Positions 30,828-39,626 of a DNA stretch of 64,000 nt are shown here, piece after piece; position 1 is the first letter of the stretch; the number at the start of each line of letters is the position of its first letter. The stretch is from Kalmanozyma brasiliensis GHG001 (lineage: Eukaryota; Basidiomycota; Ustilaginomycetes; Ustilaginales), in NCBI RefSeq assembly GCF_000497045.1, contig NW_015961981.1, forward strand, positions 188,401 to 252,400, in the 5' to 3' direction. Under the pieces are notes generated by a model that had not been told where the DNA came from, did not search any database, and saw only the letters and a program-made list of their open reading frames with translations. The position numbers were made by a program, and so were the translations under genes.

Positions 30828-31328
30828 CACGCTCTCTTTGGGACTAAGTTATCTCTCTGCTTTCATTTGTGCTCGCTCGTAATCCACTTTCATACCATTC
30901 AAACCTGCCGTCTGCCAAATGAGACCGAGGAAGCCTGGTGAAATCCCATCATGCGTGTCGGGTTCTCGTGGATGTGACTTAAGGGATGAGCTTGGGCACA
31001 GCTGCGCAGAATCAGCCGGATAGACTCTGCTTCTTCGTCCTGATTGATGAAAGGAGTGCACTCGGAACCACGAGGAACTTATCGCCAACGAAGAAGTGGT
31101 TGGCCAGTATGAGACGCGACGGTGTAGAGCCCACTCAAACGCTTGCCGAAGTATGGGCAATCACGGGTTGCAAGCGGGATGGATGGAGCACGGGCACACA
31201 GGAAATGCAACGCTTGTGGGGGAGGAATATGTATCGTATTGATGGAATGACTTGAAGTCAAAGCTATGTGATGGTGTCGGCACGGCGAGCGGGCGATGAC
31301 GGGTCTTATAGGTCCGAATGAGACTTAT
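30828..31328. other. intergenic: convergent 3' flanks
   Basis: About 500 bp between two convergent stop codons. Nothing beyond presumed 3' UTRs and terminators is visible. Confidence 0.5.
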
Positions 31329-31811
31329 TTACTGCTTGTCAGCGGCGCCCTCGTAAGAGCAGATGGCCTTGACCTTATCAGCCGAAGCGCTGGAGGTATC
31401 GAATTTGTAACCGAGCCAATCCTTTGCGAGCTTCCTGGCGAGTTCGAGGCCGACGACACGTTGACCCATGCAAAGCACCTGGGCGTCGTTGGAGAGGATC
31501 GCACGTTCGACCGAGTACGAATCGTGGGCCGTGACGGCGCGAACACCGTTGACCTTGTTGGCAGCGATGGCAACGCCGAGACCGGTACCGCAGATGAGGA
31601 GGGCACGGTCCACTTCACCAGACGCCACCTTGCGTGCAGCCGTAACGGCAACGTGAGGATACGCCGTCTTGTCCGCGTTCGAAGGAACGCCAACGTCAAT
31701 GACCGACTCGACCCGAGGATCGTTCTGGAAATCCTTGATCAGGGCGTTCTTGTAGTCGACTCCCGCCTCGTCGCACCCAAAGGCGATCTTCCACTTTTGC
31801 TGGGTAGCCAT
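31329..31811 (-). CDS. RpiB/LacA-LacB family sugar-phosphate isomerase (ribose-5-P or erythrulose-4-P type)
   Basis: A compact 160-aa enzyme from ATG 31811 ([17 protein letters not shown]). The fold signatures are clear: phosphate and sugar loop at the N-terminus, AYPHVAV, the catalytic-cysteine loop [20 protein letters not shown], and the C-terminal [15 protein letters not shown]. Bacterial RpiB has DHAG in the first motif; here it is DEAG, and the mid region reads [18 protein letters not shown] associate these features with the eukaryotic/EryI-DerI-like subgroup that isomerises four-carbon sugar phosphates. The substrate is therefore uncertain between ribose 5-phosphate and erythrulose or erythrose 4-phosphate. 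The leader is CA/CT-rich with short tandem TCATA/TCACA units. Confidence 0.88.
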   Translation of the reverse strand: MATQQKWKIAFGCDEAGVDYKNALIKDFQNDPRVESVIDVGVPSNADKTAYPHVAVTAARKVASGEVDRALLICGTGLGVAIAANKVNGVRAVTAHDSYSVERAILSNDAQVLCMGQRVVGLELARKLAKDWLGYKFDTSSASADKVKAICSYEGAADKQ

Positions 31812-32330
31812 TTTGATGTGATGTGATATGATATGAGATAGGGTGTGTGAGTGGTGAGAGGTGAGGAGTGAGAGGCGCGTGGTTATCTGTGATGGTGGAA
31901 GGAGTAGCAAGGTCAGAAGGAGTGGATGCCGACATGGGTGAGAATCAAGTCACCGGCTGATCCGAGCGCTACGCCACTCGAAGTTTGATTTTCCCACGCT
32001 GAAAAGTCGGTTCTTTCACGTAGAGCCAGCTGCACAATGTTGAACTGGACCATGCGACGGCAATCATCTCGGCGTTTCCACTGAATCTTAATCCCCGCAA
32101 GTCTTGAAGTGGAGAAATGGCAATCGGGGGATGGCTGCGCGCCGCTGCCCGATTCCAACGATGCCCGATCCAGACGACGCCCACGTCGTCGCCCCTGCAA
32201 CCAACTCGTTGGGTCATGCCTCTTCGTCATCGCGGAGACAACGCCCGCATGCCTCTCAGGCGCAATCGCACACACTGAATCAAAAGCATCTGCTCATCGT
32301 CTCTGCGTTCGTGCCATTGAAATGAAGAAC
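31812..32330. other. intergenic: isomerase leader/promoter and Msb1-like 3' flank
   Basis: The 60 bp next to the isomerase ATG form a short GATGT/GATAT-type tandem tract on the plus strand (about 31815-31845), pyrimidine-rich on the transcribed sense. Nothing else is visible. Confidence 0.5.
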
Positions 32331-35300
32331 TCAGACATTGGTGTTGCCACTAACAGCGCTCTCGCTCTCCTCCAGAACGTTGTCTAGCGGCATACCCGGC
32401 TGGTAGGGCTCTGCGAATCTGGTAGGCACCTCGGCTGCGCCTTGCTCCTCGCCTTTCGCTTCCAGCCCATGCTTCCTCCACTGGTACACGCCGGCTTGCG
32501 GGCTGAGCGTCTCCATCTCTCCCGCAGCGGCGAGGTCGAGGCGTGCAGCGGGTGTGTCGACCGAGTGCACCGGCGTGGCGTGGTTCGACACTGCGTCCTC
32601 TGGGTAGATCTCGTCTGGATCCCTCTCCACGGCAGGCGACGCGGGGAGCGGCTTCTCCACGTCCCCCTTCTTGCTTGGCACACCAGCCCGACCGCCGAAC
32701 TTGGACGCTACATCAGCAACACGCCCCGCAACCGGGTCTTTGGCGAACGGATCGCGATATGTCTTGCTCCTCCCCGCCGCCGATGCTGCTGCAGGGGCCG
32801 GCGCGGACGTGGTCGGACTCTTGAGACTCACATCGCCAAAAGACGATAACGGCGGGGAGGTGGGTGCAGTGCCCTCCTTGCTCGCACGCACCGCTTCGAT
32901 GGGCGACAATCCCGCACGCAGCGACTCGACCAGCTTCTTGGCGTCGATCTGCGCCGGTGCGCGGGGCGGGGCTTCGCGACGTGATTTCAGCGCCGCCCGT
33001 GCCGCAACGACGGGATCGATTGCAGGTGCAGGGACGAGCGGCAGGTCGGGTTGGGCGGGAAGCGGTGTGGCGTCGCGGAGAGAGGCGTCGCGCATCGGGA
33101 TGTCCGAGGCAATGCTTGAGCGGTCCGCTTGCGAGTCGTCTAGCCCCAGACCAACCAGCACCCCGTTCGCAGGCAGTGGAGGTGTCGAGGAACGCGGACC
33201 CTCATCAAAGGCGTCCGCATCGTCGCCAAGGCGAGGGGTGCTAGCACCTGTCTCGGGGTCCATGAGAGACAGCTGGGCGGTGTCGTCCGCGCGAGTGTTC
33301 AATCCGAGCGAGGTCTTGCGCATAGACGTGTGAGGAACGTCCCGGTCCACCACTCGATTGCCATTGTGCTTGACCGAGATGTCGACCCATGCTTCGGTCC
33401 GGCCGTTGCTCTCCCTCGCTCGTGATTGGCCGTGCTTCTGCTTTGGTGCTGCGGAAGACGAATCGATGCTCACATCGTTGCCGCCCATGGGGGGTGAGGC
33501 ATCGATAGCGATGGTCCTCGTCTCATAGTCTGCGCTAGTGAAGGAGTTGTCGGCGTAGGCGTCATTAGGCTGCAAGGGTGAAGGGTTGCCTGTTCTCGGT
33601 GAAGATTGAGCGCCAAAATCGTTGGAGGCCACCGCCTGAGACTTGAGCGCAGGGCTGGATGCGCGACTGCGAGCCGACTTGACCACACGAATGCTCTTGG
33701 CTCGCAACGTCGACATAAACTTGCTGCCGGTATGTTGACCTTCGCTGCGAGAGGGAGCGTGGGCGTTAGAGACGGGCTCTTGGACAGGTGTTGCCTCGCC
33801 CTGATCGGCATCAGTCCTGATAGCCCCTGCAAGAGCGCTGCTCGGTCGACTCCGGTCGACACTCGTCCTGTTGCTCCGCAGTGTTGCTTGAGACGCATTC
33901 TTCGACCCGACTCGTTCAAGCTGATCGGCAAGCAGGATACGTTTGGTCGACCCGCCCGGACCTGGCCTGAAGACATCATCCGCAGAGTCCATCGATCTCT
34001 CGTTGGCGTGACCATTGCCATTGCCGTTGACTTTCTCCTTGTCCTTGCGCGAGCGGAACACGGTCAGTTTGCGAAGCATGGCTCGACCCTTCGACACACC
34101 CCGACCAGATGCCTCGAGATCTGCACGGTATTGAGCAGGCACGATCTCCTGAACAACGAACCAGGCAGCGTCGACTCGCTCGTCCTTGGGCAAGCTCTCG
34201 TCCTTCCTCGCCGAGACCTGGAAGCTGGTGGGAGCTGCCAGGTTCGACTCTGCACTTTGAGAGCCTACGGTGCTAGCGTTGGGGCGCGACTTGTACTGCA
34301 CCACCGCAAAGTTGGCATTACGATGCGTCAGCTCGTCGCGATTGCTCCAGCCGCTCCCCACCAGGTAGTCAGCCCATACGTCGGCAAAGGTCTCGTCCAT
34401 GCGGCTGATGGGGTTGCTAGCCAGCTTGCCCTGCGGCGTTCCGGCCAGCGTTGGGCTGGCCACAAGTCGAGGGGTGTTGTCGTAGTTGAAAGCTGGCAGC
34501 TTGTCCTGCTGTGACCTGAGCTTGGCGTTCAATTGATCACGCTCCGAGGGCCAATTCCGGACATCCTGCCTGAGCACGTCGTCGAAGCTGAGCACATCAG
34601 CTAGCGTCCCGCTTTCTCCATTCTGGAAGCCGGCCTTGGAGAACTCGTTCCACTGCATCGTTTCGCGCTTAGCAGTGCGATTGCGTCGTACCGACTCGTT
34701 CAAGTCAAAAGCGAGCTTGGAAGAGTCGGGCGCAGAAAAGCCGCCAAACATAAAGTCGTCCCACTGTTTGCTGACGAGCGAAGAGTGTGCGGCCACAGCA
34801 TCGTCCTCGTCGATGGAAGCGTCGCGCGCCTTTGATGAGCTTGGTCGTCGGCCCTGAATGGCACCGCCACGAAGGTTGACGAGTTTCCTGAACTTGTCCG
34901 AGAGCTGCGGGTCTTTGCCAAGAACCTCATTGGTATCGCAGCAATCCTTCCATTCGGGACACGAGTTGGCAATCTCGATCTCGCAAGCGGACTGCACCAG
35001 GTCGGCGCTGTACAAGCGCACATTGCGCTCAATCTGTGTCACAGGGACCAGCTTGGAGGAAGCGGATGGAACCGTCATTTCGGTGGCGAGCATGGCGGGA
35101 TAGCCACTGATGTGCTGTGCGAGCCTTGGAGGCAAGGTCTCTGTCGTGGCCTGGAATCGAATGTAGGACAAGAGCAGGTGCTCGGTAGCATTGCTTGCAC
35201 GGACGTACGCTTCATAGGTACGAGCGAAAGTCTCGTCCTCGGGCAGCCCAAAGATCAGAGGACCAAAATGCTTGGCGAGTCGGGCGGGCATCATGCCGTT

Positions 35301-36380
35301 CTTGAGCGAGTAGCTCGCTGTCGACGAGAGAAGCGAGAACAGCGAGCTAAGCAGCTTCGCATTCTCTGGTGCAAGAGGGGAGAGGAAATCTGTGAAGGCG
35401 GCTGCTGGGTATTGATGTCTGCGCTCCTGTTCGCGCCAGGTGTTGTAGCTCTCGAGCTCGAGGAAGCCGCGCTGCTGCACGTAGACCATCTCTTCGCGCA
35501 TCTCGCCTCGCTTTGGTCCTTGCACGGGTACTGGCACTGCAAGGACGCGGCCCATCCGTGCAAAGGCCCACTTGATGACGGCTGCGAGGTCATGAGGATT
35601 GGCATACCGTATCTCTTCCAGGAACTCGGAGGGGAGCACGCGCTGTCTGCTCGACGTGTCTGCGAACAGCATGATCATGGACGCAACACTGGTGGGTGAG
35701 AGATCCAGCGCCATGGAGGAGAAGATGAGAGGATTGTCGAGACCGCGGCTCCGAATCTGTTCGCTGCAAGCCTCGAGAAGAGCTAGCACACGCGCCGCTT
35801 CCAAGTGGACATGCCACCCCTCGGGTGTATACCCATAAGCGTAGGTGGCTTTGTACGCGAGATTGTTGGTGAGCGAAGTGTCATATGCTGACGCGGTGGA
35901 TGGTCGAGCCTGTGCGAATTGCGACTTTGAAGAGACGCTGCGTAATGTGCTCGTCGGTGCCAGCCGACGACCACCAGAAAACGTCGCAGCCGATGCCGAC
36001 GGCAGGTATGACCGCTCGGTACCTTGAGACGATGCAGAGAAGGTCGAAGGCCTCGGCGCGTTTGGACTGCGCAGTTGACCGAACTCGTTCATCTCTCCAG
36101 TGCCGTGAGGGAGCGGAGATGGCCGAAAGTGGGAGCTGTGACTACTGCTGCTGGGACCATCGTGACCGGAGCTGGATGCCGAGTCTTTGGCTGGTGGGCG
36201 AGGAAGGTCATCTTTGGTCGGCACCTGAGGCAGCAGGTGAGCATCCGCGGTGCTGGGTGTAGGTGATGATAGGCCGAGTCGATCAATGTCCGCCGAGCTG
36301 ACCGCGCCCAGATACTCCTTGGAAGAGAAGAGCTGGGTGGGCCCCTTTGCTTTGGATCTTCTGGAGAAGAGGCCGGGCAT
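32331..36380 (-). CDS. Msb1/Mug8-domain morphogenesis protein (RhoGAP-like fold)
   Basis: A 1349-aa intronless frame from ATG 36380. After a polar 170-residue N-terminus, residues about 180-560 form the Msb1/Mug8 domain (formerly DUF1708): YAYGYTPEGWHVHLEAARVL, a RhoGAP-like helical core with VLPSEFLEEIRYANPHDLAAV, then MMPARLAKHFGPLIFGLPED and the continuation LLLSYIRFQ. In yeast, Msb1 links Cdc42/Rho1 signalling, formins and septins during polarised growth; Mug8 is its fission yeast relative. The rest (about 700-1349) is disordered, Ser/Pro-rich, with many SP sites and a charged C-terminus. In a dimorphic smut this would fit tip growth or budding (inference). Family call good. Confidence 0.85.
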   Translation of the reverse strand: MPGLFSRRSKAKGPTQLFSSKEYLGAVSSADIDRLGLSSPTPSTADAHLLPQVPTKDDLPRPPAKDSASSSGHDGPSSSSHSSHFRPSPLPHGTGEMNEFGQLRSPNAPRPSTFSASSQGTERSYLPSASAATFSGGRRLAPTSTLRSVSSKSQFAQARPSTASAYDTSLTNNLAYKATYAYGYTPEGWHVHLEAARVLALLEACSEQIRSRGLDNPLIFSSMALDLSPTSVASMIMLFADTSSRQRVLPSEFLEEIRYANPHDLAAVIKWAFARMGRVLAVPVPVQGPKRGEMREEMVYVQQRGFLELESYNTWREQERRHQYPAAAFTDFLSPLAPENAKLLSSLFSLLSSTASYSLKNGMMPARLAKHFGPLIFGLPEDETFARTYEAYVRASNATEHLLLSYIRFQATTETLPPRLAQHISGYPAMLATEMTVPSASSKLVPVTQIERNVRLYSADLVQSACEIEIANSCPEWKDCCDTNEVLGKDPQLSDKFRKLVNLRGGAIQGRRPSSSKARDASIDEDDAVAAHSSLVSKQWDDFMFGGFSAPDSSKLAFDLNESVRRNRTAKRETMQWNEFSKAGFQNGESGTLADVLSFDDVLRQDVRNWPSERDQLNAKLRSQQDKLPAFNYDNTPRLVASPTLAGTPQGKLASNPISRMDETFADVWADYLVGSGWSNRDELTHRNANFAVVQYKSRPNASTVGSQSAESNLAAPTSFQVSARKDESLPKDERVDAAWFVVQEIVPAQYRADLEASGRGVSKGRAMLRKLTVFRSRKDKEKVNGNGNGHANERSMDSADDVFRPGPGGSTKRILLADQLERVGSKNASQATLRSNRTSVDRSRPSSALAGAIRTDADQGEATPVQEPVSNAHAPSRSEGQHTGSKFMSTLRAKSIRVVKSARSRASSPALKSQAVASNDFGAQSSPRTGNPSPLQPNDAYADNSFTSADYETRTIAIDASPPMGGNDVSIDSSSAAPKQKHGQSRARESNGRTEAWVDISVKHNGNRVVDRDVPHTSMRKTSLGLNTRADDTAQLSLMDPETGASTPRLGDDADAFDEGPRSSTPPLPANGVLVGLGLDDSQADRSSIASDIPMRDASLRDATPLPAQPDLPLVPAPAIDPVVAARAALKSRREAPPRAPAQIDAKKLVESLRAGLSPIEAVRASKEGTAPTSPPLSSFGDVSLKSPTTSAPAPAAASAAGRSKTYRDPFAKDPVAGRVADVASKFGGRAGVPSKKGDVEKPLPASPAVERDPDEIYPEDAVSNHATPVHSVDTPAARLDLAAAGEMETLSPQAGVYQWRKHGLEAKGEEQGAAEVPTRFAEPYQPGMPLDNVLEESESAVSGNTNV

Positions 36381-37700
36381 CGTGAATGGATGCCCTGGCG
36401 CTTTCTCGACTTCTATCTGCTCGATATGTTGGCGGAGGAGGCGTTCGTCGGATGAGTGTTCCTGTCCACGCGGATCTGCGGCGGGTTCGGGACAGGCGTC
36501 GGACGCGGTTTAGATAAAGTCGTGTCCTCGAGTCGGAACAGGAGCAAGATGGGGTATTATAGGTCCATCCAGGAGGGCAGTCGAATCCAGAGAAGTGATG
36601 GCAAGGCAGAGGGTCGGCGCAACAGCCGAACGAGGTCGAACTTTGGGGGGCTTGATTAGAGGAGGCCGGTGGATGATCCAGATACGGTATGCAGTGCGAG
36701 ACGGAAGCGACAGTCGAGTGCGCCGGGCTCACGCCAGGGACTGGAAGCTGAGTGAGGTGTTGCAGTGGTGCGTCGGCACGACGATGAAGGAACTGATAGC
36801 GGGATGTCGGAGAGACCGAGGAGGAGAGCGAGAGCCGTCAATCTGGCGTTGGCGACCCTGAAGCATGCAAGGTGTGGATCAGCGTGTGACGCACCGTCGG
36901 TGTGAGTCTGCTGCTCGGCTCTGGGGTGTGTGTGTTGCTCTCTCTCCCACGCTGCCAACTCACTCACGTCTGTAATTATTGCCCGCCCACCGAAACGCCA
37001 AAATACAGCAACCGATACCCGCCCGAACAAAAGCGAGCTAAAATCAGGCGTTGCGGCGCTGCTCTCTTCAATTTCACATCTTCGCACACTCAGAGAGGCT
37101 CGGCCTGTCCGACAAGGGCCAAGCACAAAGCGGATGGACGTTTCGGAAGCGTGCCGACGACAGTCTGAACTCGATCCGAAGCAGAGTGGGCTCAGCACGC
37201 TGGCCTGACGCACAAACAAGCGACCGACGGAACTCTGTCTTGAAAGAATCGCAAACAAAAGGACCTGTCAGTGTGCTGCACACACTGAGCTTGGAACCCC
37301 CTTTGTCCTGCAAGGATGCGAGCAGAAGCACGTCCTTTTGTGGGCTGCGACACCAGTTCATCTTCTCGCTGCCACCATTGCTGCCAACGAGACCCACCTG
37401 AGCACGGGCAGACCCGGCTAGCTACTCTGGGGAGCAAGAACTCTCACTGCAGATGGGCCCGATCCTCTCCGGCCCTGTGAAACACGCTACTTCACAGCGT
37501 CGCTGAGATGTGATTGTTCTATTAGATTGCGGAGGAAAGCATCGCCGTCACACTCCAGTAAAGCGGAGAAGATACGATGATGCCAGCTATGTACAAGAAT
37601 ACGCAGGACCCTTCAACACTCTTGTGCGAGAATCAAGACGCATCGAAAGGCGGTTTTGTCGTAAGACGGAGCAACAGAAAAGCCGATGCCAACCTGCGGC
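36381..37700. other. intergenic: Msb1-like upstream region and ERG25 3' flank
   Basis: About 1.3 kb with only short unsupported frames. It should hold the promoter of the Msb1-like gene and the ERG25 terminator. No repeat or RNA gene was recognised. Confidence 0.5.
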
Positions 37701-38645
37701 TTACTGAGCCTTGGCCTTCTCGCTCTCGAGAGCCTGCTGCTTCTTCTTCTCGGCCTGACGAGCACGCGCACGCTTGTATGACAGGTCGGTGCCCATCACG
37801 TTGTCCCACCATCGGAATGAGGTCGAGTAGCAGCCTACAAATGCTTGGTGGTGGTAGTCGTGGTGGTCGGCACCCGCCCAGAATGGGATCCAGTTATGCA
37901 TCGAGATGGGGAAGTCGTAGCCAGAGTGGGCGTCGATCGCCTGGAACAGACGCAGCACAATCCAGATGTAGACGGTCAAGATGTGCAGGTCCTTGGTGAG
38001 AGCGCAGAGGGCGAAAGGTCCGCCAATAGTACCGGTGCCGAGAATCAGCACCTCAAGAGGGTGGGCGTACTCAGCAGCCAGACCGAACGGTGCCGAGTAC
38101 TCGTGGTGCTTCTTGTGGATGTGCTTGTACAGGGGACCCCAGTGCAGAGCGCGGTGAGCCCAGTAATGGAAAGCGTCCTCGAAGATGAAGAAAAGTCCGA
38201 TCTGCCACGCAATCTTGGTCCAGTGCGGGAAGGGAACCTCGTGGGTGGCAAGACCGAAGTACTCGCAGATAGGGTGGAACGACCAGATTTGTGGCAACTC
38301 GACAGTGAAGTGCGAGAGCAGCACGAGCTTGGTGCACTTCCACTGCTGCTCGAGGGTAGGGACCTTCTCGTCCTGCAGCTTGTACTTGCGCATGCTAGGC
38401 ATGGCATCGATGATCATCCACGGGATGGCTCGGCCAAAGTAGACCACCTCGTGCAGCACGAACGACATGATACCTGTCGCCAGCACTGGGTTGCCCCAGT
38501 AGAGGTACCAGTTGGCCCATGCTCGTTCAAAGACGTTGAGCGAGGCAAAGTCGGTGCCTTTGTACAGGTCGGCGGCGAATTGGGTGGTAGTGGGGTTCAG
38601 GAGCGACCCCACGGTCGAGTTGAATTGCTGCGAAACAAACTCCAT
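37701..38645 (-). CDS. ERG25: C-4 methylsterol oxidase (ergosterol synthesis)
   Basis: A 314-aa non-haem di-iron enzyme of the fatty acid hydroxylase superfamily. It oxidises the C-4 methyl groups of 4,4-dimethylzymosterol in the ER, working with Erg26 and Erg27. The His-box ligands are present: HYWAHRALH (about 165), HIHKKHHEYS (about 180) and DHHDYHHQAF (about 255). Several hydrophobic segments give the expected membrane topology. The start is ATG 38645 (MEFVSQQFNSTVGSLL); the frame extends 3 codons upstream only through a TTG. Length and order match yeast Erg25 (309 aa). High confidence. Confidence 0.95.
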   Translation of the reverse strand: MEFVSQQFNSTVGSLLNPTTTQFAADLYKGTDFASLNVFERAWANWYLYWGNPVLATGIMSFVLHEVVYFGRAIPWMIIDAMPSMRKYKLQDEKVPTLEQQWKCTKLVLLSHFTVELPQIWSFHPICEYFGLATHEVPFPHWTKIAWQIGLFFIFEDAFHYWAHRALHWGPLYKHIHKKHHEYSAPFGLAAEYAHPLEVLILGTGTIGGPFALCALTKDLHILTVYIWIVLRLFQAIDAHSGYDFPISMHNWIPFWAGADHHDYHHQAFVGCYSTSFRWWDNVMGTDLSYKRARARQAEKKKQQALESEKAKAQ

Positions 38646-39572
38646 CGTGAGCAAGGAGCGCTACCAGTGCGTGAGGTGCGACGTGAAGCTCCGGATATGA
38701 GTAAGATAGAACGCTCGAAGCGTGTCGTAGAAAGATCGCTGTGGTGATAGTGGTAGTGAGAGAAGAAGGTCGGAAGCATTGGCCGCCGGAGACTTGATCA
38801 ATTGGTCCGAGTGATTTGCCAAAGATCAGGCCACACCAAAATGACCAGCCACTCAACACGCTGCAGCGCCTTTGCAGGAAATTTCAAAGCTTCTCAACCG
38901 GCGCGAGTTGGGACAGCGTGTTGCTCTCGTTTGGCAACGTGTTTTGTGCGGCGGTGAGCCCTGTCGATCCAAATCTCTCTCGGTCTTCTATTTTTTAAAA
39001 TTTCTTTGGGACATACACAAACACACAGTCGCCGGCTGGCTTAGCTGAGCTTCAGTTCGAAATTTCCTCTATTTTTGGGCGTTGACTCGCGTTTACTGCG
39101 CTCTTTACCGAAGCTCTAAATTTCACAGTCACAGCCCTCAGCTCAGCTCACTTTGCTGCGAGAAATCACCCGATTCTGGGCAAAGTGCTGTGCAGCTGGA
39201 GGGTTCGCCACACGCAGTGCAAGCACCCTTCTTGCAACCCTGCTTTCCGTACAGCGCTCGCCGAAATCGCACTCAGAAAGCTCCTCGTGCGATGTAACAT
39301 TTCCACTCCGAGCGCCACACTGCCCATCTGCTTTCGTGTACGTACGACACAATCATCTGCGAGCCGCCTTCTGCTTTCAACAACAGCAGACTTGCGCAGA
39401 GGCATGTCACTCAGAACACAAGCGGATGCAGGCGTCACGAAGGAGTTGTGCTTGATTGCTGCATGCGTCAGAAGAGATCAGGCGCTTTGCACAATGTAGT
39501 TGACAATCGAGCCCAGACTGTCGATATCTTGACGAAGGAGTTGTGCTTGATTGCTGCATGCGTCAGAAGAGA
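38646..39572. other. intergenic: ERG25 promoter region and 3' flank of the bromodomain gene
   Basis: It contains an AT-rich segment at about 38990-39010 (TATTTTTTAAAATTTC), and at its right end the first copy of a 95-bp tandem duplication that spans the neighbouring stop codon. Otherwise there are no supportable genes. Confidence 0.55.
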
Positions 39573-39626
39573 TCAGGCGCTTTGCACAATGTAGTTGACA
39601 ATCGAGCCCAAGCTGTCGATATCTTG
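39437..39626. repeat. 95-bp tandem duplication across the stop codon and 3' flank of the bromodomain gene
   Basis: Copy 1 is 39437-39531 and copy 2 is 39532-39626; they match except for two adjacent bases (GACTG versus AGCTG context near the end of each copy). Copy 2 holds the true last codons and TGA stop (39573-39575). Copy 1 therefore repeats those codons and stop inside the 3' UTR. The near-identity implies a recent event or an assembly artefact. Confidence 0.93.
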
